Source: Phytoseiulus persimilis (taxonomy: Eukaryota > Arthropoda > Arachnida > Mesostigmata > Phytoseiidae). Taken from it: 64,000 nucleotides of DNA. The DNA lies in NCBI GenBank assembly GCA_037576195.1, contig CM075102.1, positions 7,750,001 to 7,814,000 of the forward strand, given 5' to 3'. A program made the translations under genes and the position numbers. Shown piece by piece: positions 35,945-48,244 of the stretch. Below the pieces are notes generated by a model, which did not search any database, had not been told where the DNA came from, and saw only the letters and a list, made by a program, of their open reading frames with translations. How positions within the stretch are numbered: position 1 is the stretch's first letter; every line of letters starts with the position of its first letter.

Positions 35945-36122
35945 TCAACGCCAAATACGTCTGCGTCCCACAGAGACTTTCTTCTGAAGGTGCACAGCTT
36001 GGCTTCGGCTATTGGACCTTTGGAGAGGGAGTTCGGACCTTGACTCTCTCGCCACCGGCTTCGTCTGGTGCTGGCTTCTGCTCCTAGCGCTGGAGCTGCT
36101 TGACCTTGACTTCAGCAAGGAG
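35945..36122 (-). CDS. Possible terminal exon encoding RS-rich tail
   Basis: A long pyrimidine-rich acceptor ending CTTCGTAG precedes a 178-base open stretch on the minus strand that ends at TGA 35945-35947. It reads SLLKSRSSSSSARSRSQH and then several further Arg-Ser pairs before ending in GRRRIWR. Such Arg-Ser-rich tails occur in splicing regulators. No RRM or other upstream exon was found on the minus strand within several kilobases, and short RS stretches can arise by chance. No polyadenylation signal is obvious downstream. Confidence 0.2.
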
Positions 36123-38207
36123 CTACGAAGAACCGACACGAAAAGACCAACAACTTACAACTTCCGTGCACCCAGAAAACTTGGGAGCTGAGTTTACCCC
36201 ACACGTGAACTCGAACATCCTCAAGGTTACTGAGTCTGTGAGAAACGACGACGACGACGAAGTTTGAGAAAGCGGGTGGTGGATGAGGCGTTTGGCGTGG
36301 TTGGAATGAAAGCGAGAGGCTCAGCGTCGAGCTCTGCGGATCCAGCAGCGAGAGCTCGAACTCGGGTGACGCATGGCTTCTTCACGGACGGGGGTCCGAC
36401 GTTTCTGGTGGTGTGATGCAGCTTGAAATCCGGTCACATAACCCTGCATGAACGATCAGGGTTAGATCGGAACGTAAGCGTACCCAGCAACAGACACGTA
36501 GCCCCGTGGAAGGTCTACAATGCGTCACCGATTGTTTTCTCGAGCCACGCGCAACGGTTACCGAACTGACACGTTGCGTAATGACTGACGCTCCCGAGTG
36601 CGGTGACTCTTCGCGGACTTCTCCTCCGGTGGGCACTCAGGTCTGCGGCGATGCTTTCTCGCGTCGCCCGAAGCGCAGCTTCACATTCGGCTCCACGGAC
36701 TAGAGATGTTCGCGACAAAGAGACTTGATTGCGCTGCTCCACAAGTCGTCCACGTTGGAAAATACTGATGCTCGGTACGGAACGTCCGGATCACGGCCGG
36801 GTGGGGAGCGCGATGGAGGCGCGTTCCGTCCAACTTCGCCATCGACTGAGTTCGAAGCGTGATTCAGTCGGGGAACTGCAGCGAGAGCTTGACCTTTCTC
36901 TGTGCGATTATAAATGTAGATATTGGATCTCTGATGAACAACGCATACTATTGTACGCTGGAGGCCTCCAACCGAACCAACGACCGTACGAGAAACTCGT
37001 CTGAAGCTTCCTCGAGCGTCTCCTTTCAGTTGAATCATCGGGAATCCGTTTGGAAGCTTCTCCAGGCGAGCGCAAGCCGTCATCAAAAAATCTCGCGGCT
37101 AGGCTTTCTCTCGACCGGAGGACCTTCGAGTGTGCCAGGCTATCGTGAATGCCCAACACGCGGCCGCCGTTACAGGTCGGATGGTTTGGGAATGTCTCCT
37201 GCCCTCGGAAGCTCATTGCCAAGAGCATGAGACGCTCGAACTGGATTAACGAACGAACCCAAATACTTCATCCAAGTCCTGGGAACCGAGTTCGGACTGT
37301 CTCGATGCCAATGCGCCCGAAATGGCTGAACTTCTTGTCGTCAGCGGTCATTGTGGAGGTGGGACCCCGAGCGACATCTCATACATGTTGTTGACACGTT
37401 CATCGAAGAATTCGGTTTTCCCCACGTTTCAGGGGGTTTAATCGCGTTCTGGAGCTCACCTTAACTGCGCATTATACCTTCGCATCCTGCGGGGAAAGCT
37501 GTTGCCCATGTTGCGGCTTGCTCTGGTCTGTTTCGACTGCCCGTCTTTGATTTATGCTGTCGGCCACTGTTTCCCAAAAATCGGACAGAGCGCCCAGAAA
37601 CCCGACTGAAAAGTCTGGGACTCCGGTGAGACAGTGGATCTCCGCTCTTTTTCCCTCCAAAAAATCATCCCAGGAGAGAGCTTGTTTTCGAGGCTCATCT
37701 GAGAAACGTCACTCGATTGTTTATCATGACCCGGCGGAAGCTCGGTTCGCCCAGGTGGATGTTTCAACCCCCTCAGGACAGACATGGTTTGAAACTGGAT
37801 CTTACGAGCGGTCCGCAGTTGTGAAGTTCTACGTGGCTCTGATTTCTGTTTCGCTGCGTGAATCAGCTTACTTTCTGGTGGCTGAGAACCGTCGACCGAT
37901 TGCTGCTGCGTTCGCTCGTCCGCTGCACACTGCTGGTGACTCAGTTGATATGTCTCTGATTTGCTACGTGGCATTTTCTACTTGCTTTCTACGACCTTCG
38001 ACAAGGTCGCGTTCTTCGATCGCTCAGTCGGCCGACAACTCGTAGCGGTTGTGGTAGTGCGGAGGAAAACGAGCAAGCCACAGCCGCGGCTCAGAAGATT
38101 CTCCCAAATCGATCCGACCCGCGGCGCGTTTGACGAGACACTATTATTAACCTCTGGTCTCATCATTGTTGTGTTTATTATTGTCACCGCCACCTCAGCG
38201 ACAGGAT

Positions 38208-38218
38208 GGGGGGGGGGG
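38208..38218. repeat. Poly-G run, 11 bases
   Basis: An uninterrupted G tract on the plus strand in otherwise unannotated DNA. Confidence 0.85.
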
Positions 38219-41200
38219 AACGCAGAAAACCAGAATTGTTCGATGGATGACGCGGCAGAATATCCTCCCAGAAGGGGGCGAGGCGTTTTTTTCCCACCGA
38301 TCCCTCGGAATTTTCCGGCAGGCTACAATCGGGATGAAGCCTCTAAGGCTCCGGTGGAACCTCTCCCAATCTTCTCTGTGACCCAGCGACCGAATGAGAG
38401 AGAGAGAGGGAGAGGGGCAGACACAGTTCGCCGACGCTTCACAGATTCAAGCTTCCTCCGTGAATTAATCCACTGATTCAGAATTGGACTCCCTCTCCGC
38501 TGCCTACTTCAAGCACAACACCGATCGCTTTCGTGATCCGACGTTCGATAATGGCCCAACCCTTGGAACTCCTACGATTCCGAATTTCGCAAGAACTTCG
38601 CGAGCAACTTATTTTCGTTCCGAAAGGAGTCGGTTTTCTACAAACCAGGCCGGTCAGTATCGAAAGTTTGCGCCGATTCAAGTCGTCATATCAGCCATGG
38701 CGCCAAAAGAAATGCGAGTGAGAACCACGCGTAGTTCCCTCATCGTATGATATAACAAAACAAGATAGGGCAAGCGAAGTGCCACAGAAGTTTGTGACAG
38801 GCATGCAGGGCATTCCATAACAGTGGTTTCGGTCGCGTCCGTCGCAGCAGAAGCTGCAGTGTTCACAGCTGCAGCTACAGAATCAACGGTAACACCAGCA
38901 GCGGCAGCAGCAACGTCAACAACCAGGCTAATCTTAATCTCGCGCATGGATAACAGAATCCTTCAAGAACAACACCAGCAGCAAACGTTGTGGCAGCGGC
39001 ATCTAAAACGATGCCAGGCAAATACAGGGCCGATTGAAAGAGTTTCGACGCTCGCGCGCGTTGGATTCGTCGGTCCGTTTGTCCGCGCATTTGTCTGAGC
39101 AGTGGTTCTTCGGGTTCGCTGGTACACAGCAACAGAAAAGGAGCGCGGTTGTGCAACAAGGTTCGCAGACGAAGGCCTCGCCCGCTAGCCGTCATCTAAC
39201 ACGGTCCGCTCTGATTCGGTCCGAAGTGGACCTCCGGAGCCTCGTCGCTCTGAAAATCAGTTTCGTCAGAACTCGACAAGCACGTGAACAGAGGCGGCCA
39301 CCTCGCCAACTTGGCAGCCATGGCGGCTTGATGTCGCGAACTCCGCCTTACCCCAGATGCACGCATCAGCGCTATTTTACGGGTTCCAACAGATTTGAAA
39401 TTCCCAGAGTGCGGTGGAAATTTACGGCGGTGCCGAAACTGAGCTATGCAGACGCAGTTATGGTCACGAGCTCATAGCTGACAGAGAAGCACGGAGAATC
39501 CCAACGAGAGGCGTGAAAACGGGCGCTAGGAGTCCCAGCTTCCCGAAACCCCAACGAGTTCATCCAAGGAGAGACTGGATGGTCGTCCCTGGAAGCAAGA
39601 AGCGCCTGAAGCAAGCTGAGATGCGTAGAGAGGTTCGGGGCAATGTTAGATCTCAGGTGGCCGAAGAGCATCCTGAGAATGATGGAGCTCGCGAGCAAGA
39701 AGACCAAAATATACAAGGGAACGACGCGCCTGAGAGCGGAATACCACTGCGAAGTTATCAGGGTGGACTCCGATGGCCAAGGTCGATCGCTTCTCAGGCT
39801 TTTCGGTAAACTCATCAGGAAGAAAACACAGGAAACCCAGGACAGACTTTGGGAAGAAAACATGCTCTGTAAGTCCGGTCTACAAGCGTACAGCAGGACA
39901 AAACCACCCGTGGTGTGAATGGCTTCAGTATTTAGCTCAACTTCTGTGTCAGGCTCCGCGAGGGAGCACCTGACGCGTTCGAAGTGAGAAGGAAGAAAAA
40001 GATCCTGGAGGACTGGAAGAAAAACCGAACTGGATCCGCTGAATCACTCGCGCCTGGTGCGAAAGGCTGTCATCCATCTATTCATGGAAGCACGTGTTGG
40101 AATCATGATCTGTATCAATGGAACCATGAACCATGATACACCATGAAGTCAGAAGCTCTCGGATCTGCGGTACTCCAGCACTAGGAAGTCTGCCGGTTAC
40201 GAGCAACCCGGGAGGGGGATCGATACCAGACGGGGAGCTCCTCGCCGGAATCGGCTCTACTGGCTGCCTATGTCAACGCGCTCGATCCCAACGTACCATT
40301 GAATAAAAGGTGGAATCACTTCCGATAATTTAGATTACAATAAGTCGTCGAGTCTCTCAACTCAGAACACAGAGAGGACTTGGGAGCAAACTTCGTGGGG
40401 TCAGTCATGGGTTAGCCATGGAGTTAGTTAGAATTCCATGCTCGGTCTCGGGAATCGCCCACTGACTCAGAACTCAAACAATGAAACGATTACTGAAACA
40501 CAATTTTCCGTCATTGGTGACGACAAAATTATAGGTTTGGGAGTTGAAGGAGAAACCGCTGAGAAAGTCTTGGCATGGGACAGGATTACAAGATCCGCGC
40601 CACATTCTCAGCAGGCGTTTCTTAAGAAGTGGCATAAAGATCGGCGTTCAGTCATCAGTTCAGTCGGATACCGTCCTCGGGGCTCCATGCGACCAGAGTC
40701 CGATGGTATCCCGGATGGCGAGTCTAGTCCCAAGTTTTCCGCAGATTCGACAGGCAACTCTGAGTTGAACACAGCTTCGCGATGCCGACACATCGCGCAT
40801 GAGCCTCAACGTGCCCTTTGCGATGCCGTTCCGCCGCCGCTGAATATTTTAGAGGATACAGGGACTGGGACAACATGGAGAGTGTGAAACGGGTTCCCTT
40901 CGGTTCAGGAAATTCCAGATCCTTCACAACCACTGAGAGATGAGTTTCGAGTGTACTTCTCAAACGGAATTGAGTCCTTTGGAAGCTGTAGGTGAGCTCC
41001 GAATCCTTTCCGAGCTGATGTTCCATTTGGCTCATTCTCAAAGCTAATTTGAGCTTGCGAGAAACAAAGTACCGTCCGACAACTCTCCACCCGGTGAGGG
41101 TTTCGAAACTCAAGGAGCCGATTGTGGTTCCGGTTCCGATTATGTTAGCTCTTGATGATGGCGTGGAACTGCAGGGAAATGGGTTAACGCGAGTCGTCTC

Positions 41201-44200
41201 CCTTATCGCTTCAAATGAAACATCGGCTTCTCGCTCCAGTTTGCGGCTTTCCCCTAGCGGCATCAGCCGGAAGATCAAGATCAGGTTTCCTGATGTGCCG
41301 CTGCTCTCTACCCTCACAATGCCACATGTTGAGTCAGGCTCAAACCGATCGTCCAGCGTATGAGGGGTGCGGCGATGCCGCGACTAATGAACTTTCGTTA
41401 GTAATCCTCCGGCAGAATCCAAATTCATTCTCATCATGATTACACAACCAGAATGATCGAATTCTGATCACGAAGATTGAAGGTTGAGTGCGGCACTTTC
41501 CTCATCAGATGATTCCAATGTTATCTGAGGGATCGCACAGTGCTAACGTCATCAACCATAATCGCTGTAAGCCGCAGAGTATCGCAGCCGAGCCCAGACT
41601 GGAACTGGAGCTCCAAGATGGGGACATCCAGGATCCCGAACGTGATTCTGCTTCCTTGTGGGAAAAACGAGGAAAAAGAACTTCTACGTGAGAAGGAGAT
41701 TGTATTGCCCCGTTGTGAACTGTGCCAGGGCGCCAATTAGAAATCTCAGCGAAGCAGCTACTGCATACGTCAGATGCGTACGTGGCACGGATCCGGATAT
41801 GGGAAATTCAGTGCGAGTCAAAACGAAGAGGAACTTTATGATTGATGTTTTCTGTGCCATGCCGTCCGAATTAATTCTCTCGAAAGAAACTGTCAACCTG
41901 TCAAGCAATTCGGTGGAGTGAGAGGAAAACGGTGTGAAACAGCCGCATCGACAAACAGGATTCTCCTAAAACAGATCCTCATGTACGACTGGATCGGCAG
42001 TTCCGTTTTCCGGAGCCGCGACATTTCTGGTGGTCCGTAATGATAAGCCGTTCATCAGGAATACATCGTTGATGTTCATATGTGTCCTATCCGGCGGAGA
42101 CCTCCGGACGAGCATAACGAACCTCTGCTTCTATATTTATGACACCGCTTGTGGCTTTCTCATGTGTCGCTCAGAAACCGAACCATGAATATGCGATGGC
42201 TCGATCGGCAGCGGTATCCAGCAACCGGGAGGTTCATCCCATCAGCTGTCGAAAAATGAACGGAAAAAAGCTAATTTTGAAGTACGGGTGAGGTCACCCA
42301 CTACGTCGAGTTCTGGGTCTGTCGTCCGTCAAACCTTCGCCGGTGGGATGCCGACAGTCACGAAAACGTCGCTGTGTCTCCGTTAATTGCAGTACCACTT
42401 CCCTCATCAGATAATTCCCGCCTCAAGGTCGGAGTTCCAGACGCGACCAGAAGCCAATCTCAAGCGAACTCGGCTATTAGGCGCTTCCTCAAGAATTGAG
42501 AGACAGCGATAATTCAGTCCGCTGAACACATTGCTGTGAGAAACTGCTTCCAGCAAATGATCATTCTGGATTTTTTCTGTCGGCTTACGTGCGTTCCACT
42601 AACATATCGGAATTCGCCAATTCAAGCGGCGCTCTCTTCACGTAGTGGTTAATTGCCATGGCGATAAATGACACGGTGGGGTGATTACATGCAGCTTACT
42701 AGTTGAGTGAGGCTGCAGAAAATCCAGATCACTTTCACCTTTCTGGTGAGTCGTTGTCACAACGACTTTTTCTCAGAAGCTAGAACCGAAAGATCGCCGC
42801 TTCCCGGGTCGCTGGCGCTTCTGGGATAATATGATGGGGGAGTCAAGAGTTCCAAACCGACTCGAGTTTCGTTCCACGAGGACCTGTCAGAACAGCTCTC
42901 AAGGTTGTGTCCTCTGATCCCGAGTTCAAGCTCTGAAGCAAACGACGAGCTCTTGGGTCTGTTATCAGACCATCAGTTCCATCCGTTAAGGAGCCGGGCG
43001 TGAGGAGAGCGTATCCGACGTCAGAGGGAAAAAGGAGAACTCCTTGTTAAGTCGTACAGCAGGTCAACAGGGGATGACGATAGGGGTTTTCCCGAGACTG
43101 TATGAGCTTCCTTGCTCCATCGGTGCGTGAGATAGATCTTAAACGAGTTCTTCCATCTCCATGGAATTACAACTCATGCGTGAACTCAAGATGCTCACCG
43201 GACCATTTTAATTTAATTCATAGGACCTTGTAGCTGCGTCGAAGTCTCTGGAAGTGCGCCTGATGAAAACTCGGAATCGGTGACGGTTTCAAAGGCTGGA
43301 AGAGTTTTTCCCCCGAGTGCTCCTCTTCGTTCCGCAATGTTCAAGGTCGCATGCGCTGAAAAGCAGCGGATCTGGTGAGAGTGATTGACGACCCGATGAG
43401 CACCAGATTGTGATTCGCATCGGGGGCGTCAAAACCAGTTCTCCCGAGCACTTCCGCGGGTTTATCAACTCCAATCCTCTCTTCGAGCAGAGGGGAATAT
43501 TTGCTAAGGTGCTGCTCCGCCCAAATCATTACGTTTCTCCGCAGACAGTTCTTCCCAGGAAATGCTGCGGTGTTGTTCCACGCGATCCCTTCGTCGCAGT
43601 GACCGACTCCAGAACTTCGCGTGTCGGGCGGGATTCCCCGGCGCGTTATCGAAAAGAATAGATGTGAAGTCGACTCGTGTACGGTTCTTTCCGACGCATT
43701 GTGACTACCCTTCCAATGACGTCATTGGTGACGGCGACACGTGCCGCGAGGCATATGATCGAAACTATTCGAGTTGTTTGTGCTCTCTTTTGCTCACAGC
43801 AACAATTCCCGGAAACGCTATTCAGAGCCGACGCCTTGCGAGTCTCGTGAATACAAACCAGCGAGGCGGAGTCCGTGACAATGGTCGTGTCTTGCCGCCC
43901 GCAGATCAAAGAAACATGAGATTCCAGCGACTCGTTACACGAAACATCGAAAGTCCATGATCGACGGACAAGCGCTCTCGTGTTTAGGAATGCGTGGGTC
44001 CTGCTTTTAAGCTTTCACGTCTCAGTGACTGATGACCGCAGGACAACGAGCGAATCATCTCTGGGAAACCAACGTTCGAATTTTCATCATGTATATATTT
44101 CCATCGAGAGACTCTCGAATCACTTCCAGTTGCACCGCTACATGGGAACATCTGTGCCCTCCTTCTCGATCAATTCTACTTGTGAGGAGAACTTCACTCT

Positions 44201-45625
44201 TCAAAATGATCGTATTGGCAGTGGTTGACTTTCATTCGGTGGCGCTTGATCTCGGAACCTGTCCGGAAAGCGATATAGCGATATTTCGCGCTCCCTCACC
44301 GCAGTTAACCGCGGGATCAGATTGTGGTCCCAATCCTTCCCTGGACTAGAAGGGGCACCAAATGAGGAAGAGGACGTCTCAATGACAGTTGTTGGAACCC
44401 ACCAGTCATTCTGTGAGTCGAAATCTCGTCTGTCCACATCAACTTCTAGATGAACAGAGCTCACATCGACTGCGTTTCTCACTGAAATGAGGTCGAAGTT
44501 ATCCGTCGGAACTGGTGCGTATGCATTGCTGGCAACCGAAAATCAGAAGAAGCTGACGACTGGATGTGTTTCGATGCCGAAATAATTCCAATGTGCTCAA
44601 CTCGACGGATCAGGAGCGATTCTCATCGTTCCCTCCTCTATAGCATCTCAGTCCATCTTACTCATTCATCATTGAAATGGAAGGTGGAGCACATCTCAGA
44701 TTTCGCTGATCCTCTCCTCCTCGAGTAGTGATGATCATCGATAATGATGATACATGAGTTCTCAAATGGTTACGCAGCTCGGATGACTCGGGATGTAACA
44801 ATCTCGGACATCCGGTGCCTCTCAATAATTCAAAATGTTGCTGCTTATCCGACAACCCCCTCTCACGAGCCCTCCAAAGTCACGGAGCACGAACGTCGGG
44901 AACGCAGCTCTAGGTGGGATGGGATGAGAGAGTCGGGTGCATCGAACGTCGTCCGGAGAAACTTGGAGGACTGGCAGCGAACTGAGACCGGGCTCCTCCA
45001 GATTCGAGATCAGAACCCGACCACCGCAATGAATTGTTGAGGACGGAGATCTCCTTGGGAAATATGAGATCACGGAACGAGACGTAGGAAAACATGAAAG
45101 CTAATAACTGACAGCTCTTATCCCCTCTCCGATCTTGGCTTTGCTGTCCGATATTTGCGAACTTGACAACCTCTCTGTCGAAAGTTCATCCTGAATACGA
45201 AATTCGCCTCTCCCGAATATTGGTAACGGTCGCTGTCGCTTCCACGACTTACTCCGCTGCAATCGGTACGAACTCGACGCTCAGCTCACGCTGCTCTGAT
45301 TCCTCGAGGATCGTCATATTCCACATCATCAGAGTGGGGTTCACCCAGCAATCATAATCAAGATGAGATTATTCGAATAATTCGAATCATGGGTATGAGC
45401 ATCAATCATGAACAGGTTATGGTCATGTCTGGTAAACAAGAGAACTCGGCGAAAGAGGAACACGTGCATGAGGTTTGTGGAGCAACGGGATCTATGGACG
45501 TGATCCCGAAGTCGATCTTACCGTACTTTGCCAAGTCTGGGAAGGTGACTCTTCAAGCTTCGACTCCGGTCCCCAGGAGACTTCTCGACAGGACTCAGCG
45601 ACCACTCTGCGTGGGCATTTAACGG

Positions 45626-45859
45626 GTGAACCGCCCAGCATCAACGCTTGGAATACAGGTCTCGGCGGGGCAGATTCCCTACGACCTCCGGGCGAGAATC
45701 CTCGAATCTCGAGAGAGCACCGACATGGACGGCATCCCTGTCGGGCAGGGGCTGTCGTTCGACAGGGAGGCCGCGGCATGGAAGCAGAGTTCATCAGGAA
45801 GGAGTATCGCCAGATTTCGACTCATGGTTCTAAGCCGGTGGTCGGGCCGACGCTGGTGA
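45626..45859 (+). mobile_element. Non-LTR retrotransposon fragment (RT thumb)
   Basis: A 77-codon open stretch reads LGIQVSAGQIPYDLRARI and later AAWKQSSSGRSIARFR. This matches the order seen just after the reverse transcriptase domain of R1/Jockey/I-type elements: an 'aLqVlAGvpPldL' motif followed by a 'W..S..GRwT' motif. The piece has no catalytic RT motifs and is bounded by stops in frame. It is therefore a short dead fragment. The exact clade is not determined. Confidence 0.5.
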
Positions 45860-46274
45860 GCTTCATGCTCAAGGGACGTGAGGAGTGGCGGGCAGTCGCA
45901 GCGCTTGCTGCCGGTTTGATTTCGTCGAAAGATCGAACCCTCGAGCCTCACATTGACTGTCACCTAACGGCTCGACAGCATGCGCCAGCCGAGCTCACAG
46001 CCATGGGCTCCACGACCCCGGTCTGCGGTCGACAGAAAGGATAAGAAGGGGATCCGAATTCATTCCCACCGAGGAACGTGCCGGGTTCCCTTCCCTGCTC
46101 GCAGTGCCAAAAGAGGATCAGAGTTTTGGCGGGTATTGCCTTCCCGGGTCGGAGAGCTCGAGTCCTACACTACCAAGAGTGGAGCTTGGATAAACATTTC
46201 CGCTCCACTGGTGGTGTGCGTCAACGCATTTCTCCCACACCTCTTCAAAAAAAGGAGGTGACTCAGGTGTCCGA

Positions 46275-46386
46275 GAAGTATGGTCGGATCGTCCCCGGAT
46301 TCACCTCCCTGGACACCAAGAAGTATGGTCAGATGGACCCCAGAATCATCTCGTCAGGCTCCCAGAAGTGTGTACAGATTGATCCT
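46275..46386 (+). repeat. Three-unit outlier of the 45-bp minisatellite
   Basis: GAAGTATGGTCGGATCG, GAAGTATGGTCAGATGG and GAAGTGTGTACAGATTG recur at 46275, 46320 and 46365, exactly 45 bases apart. The first plus-strand units of the main array at 50.9 kb share the AAGTATGGTCAGATTGG core. This is a diverged satellite piece 4.5 kb away from it. Confidence 0.8.
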
Positions 46387-46953
46387 TAAACCACCCCCTA
46401 AGAGTCCTGGAGGTATCCCTGGAAAACTCAAGGTTCAACTCACCCTCAAAAACACTGGTTCTCGACCTATATCATCAATGATAATCATAACTTGATCAAT
46501 ATCATGCCTGCCCGATCGATCTGCTGTTCAACGAGCAGGGAGAAACCTCACAGAATTATGTATGAATGGATGGTATTCACATCACCAGCCACGTCGGGCC
46601 TTCCGTGTGTTCGGTTGCATAGCGAAAGGATCGTGCACTCTGAACTCCTGAACTCTGGCGGAACGGTCAACAAGGAAGTCTACGCTTTTCCACTGGAGTG
46701 AGCGTAGAATGCGTTGCGACGGCCTCGATGTGAAAAGTTTTTTTCCGGGACGCCTATTAGGTAATCAGCCATCAATATCAGGTGAGAAAGACTTAGCATA
46801 TCGATTTTCAACCCAGTCTTCCATTATGATTTCTGCCCGTCTCACTTCAGCTGGGCTACACGCTTCCTCATGAAGTCCGATATAATGTGATAAGTTGACG
46901 ACAGCTTCCAGCGCGGAGGGCCGAGATGGGTGGATTTCACTGAACTCTCCCGC

Positions 46954-46965
46954 GGGGGGGGGGGG
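46954..46965. repeat. Poly-G run, 12 bases
   Basis: Twelve consecutive G on the plus strand followed by A and GGGG. No coding feature is associated. Confidence 0.85.
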
Positions 46966-47934
46966 AGGGGAGCGGTTGCGGAGCAGCCGCGTCTAGCCGC
47001 GATAGTCTCAAGTGTGTTACTGAGCTGCAGACGGCGCTCTCGGGTTTCGTTGAGAAAGAGGTCCTTTATCTTCCTCCAAGCTGCGCCGTAGTGATACTCG
47101 GGTCGTACTCGCCACTCGAGGCGGGTTTCAATTTTTTCAACTCGGTTGGTCGACCAAACTAGGGAGTTCGTTGGTTGAGATCGTTAAGCTCCCTCCAAAG
47201 GTGGCGGTTGATGATGACCGCTCGTAGATCAGACGAACTTGCTCGCTCAGTGGGTCAACAGAAATAGACAAGTTTTAACTGCCTTCAGAACAGTCTTGAG
47301 GAGACCCGTTTTTTCTTTAACTGAACGCTTGTTTCAAGAACTACATGGCTCACGACAGCTCGGAGACACATATTCTCAAACAGTTCGGAGATGCTGGAAC
47401 CCTCACAGGCAAAATTTTCGAATGTCGTCAGAGACCTAATCGTGATTGACGGCATCCGTTCGCGGGTACCAAATTAGGGCTGTGAAGTCCTCGTTTTCAC
47501 TAGCCAAATACCTATTTAATATATGTATATACATTCATGCATACTGGTTTCCAGCACAATACACATAAGGGTATATTGTGTGCGTATCAGGTTGGGAATC
47601 CCGGGGCACTCGGCCGAGTTGAATGCTCCTCCTGAATCCAGCCTTTTGTGAACGGTGAGGACATAAGTCAGACGTATGTCTGTCAGCCAATCTATATGTG
47701 AGTTTGCGAGAGACTCGAACGCCAAGAATCCGCTGCACATGGACCCTCCTGCATCGTGTCGAGTAGATCACCTAGACGGGCATGGGGCACCCCCATTCTC
47801 TCCCTCTCGTCGCCTTTGTGCCTCGAAATCTGGGAAAATTGCCACTCGGTCTCCGATCTCACTCTCTGATTGAGGGAGGGGGGACTTACTTCGGGATGTC
47901 GAGTAGATGCGCACGACAATATCCAATGTGTAAT

Positions 47935-48244
47935 ATGTTTCGCAAAGAACTCAAAAAGAGGGCGTGGGATAAGTTGGACATCATGTGCAGACGAAGTATG
48001 GAGTCCAGATCCACATTGACTGTCCATCGACAGCTCAAAGGGACTCGAGGTCTCGAGAATGAGCTTCATCTAGGATAACTCGCGGAGCAATCGGATGTTG
48101 GCGCTAGCCACAGAAGGAATGCTCAATACCAAGAGCCGGCAAAACTCCCGGTGTCCTTCCATAGATACGAAATGCACCCGATTCGGAGCTCCGGACGCCG
48201 ACAAACATGTCATCCTGGAATGCGAGGAAGGAAAACACTCCCAG
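47935..48244 (+). mobile_element. Non-LTR retrotransposon 3' fragment, frameshifted
   Basis: The plus strand encodes a degenerate LINE C-terminus. ESRSTLTVHRQLKGTRGLEN and ELHLG end at a TAA at 48077-48079. After a one-base shift the reading continues NSRSNRMLALATEGMLNTKS and then CTRFGAPDADKHVILEC. In arthropod elements this order is a 'Y..~.nsrgs.lL.eArtG.L.Tk' segment followed by a CCHC zinc knuckle. Here the second cysteine is Phe. Frameshift and lost cysteine show a dead copy. Sequence upstream toward the RT domain is not recognisable. Confidence 0.65.

Larger units (their letters stand above)
27622..45625. other. 18 kb without a recognisable gene
   Basis: No stretch here matches a family I know. 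Several frames are long (29601-30353 plus, 250 codons; 35014-35745 plus, 243 codons from an ATG; 40724-41317 minus, 197 codons) but have no domains and start with non-ATG codons or lie in Arg/Ser-rich composition. CAG-like triplets give an Ala/Thr-rich reading at 38823-38930. From 41930 to 43280 not even a 60-codon frame is found. Exon-like segments at 31.4-31.75 kb and 35.9-36.1 kb are described separately. The region could be introns and regulatory DNA of a large gene. Confidence 0.35.
45860..47934. other. Repeat-rich spacer
   Basis: Apart from the three-unit minisatellite outlier and a poly-G run, I see no gene or clear element. Short frames of 60-100 codons on both strands have no domain. 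Confidence 0.35.

Noticed and set aside
39444..39863. Minus-strand frame with a hydrophobic segment (LYILVFLLASSIIL)
   Set aside because: Considered as a chemoreceptor fragment, but only one hydrophobic run, no family motif, and an equally open plus-strand frame.
40724..41317. 197-codon minus-strand frame
   Set aside because: Starts at GTG, overlaps other frames and resembles no family.
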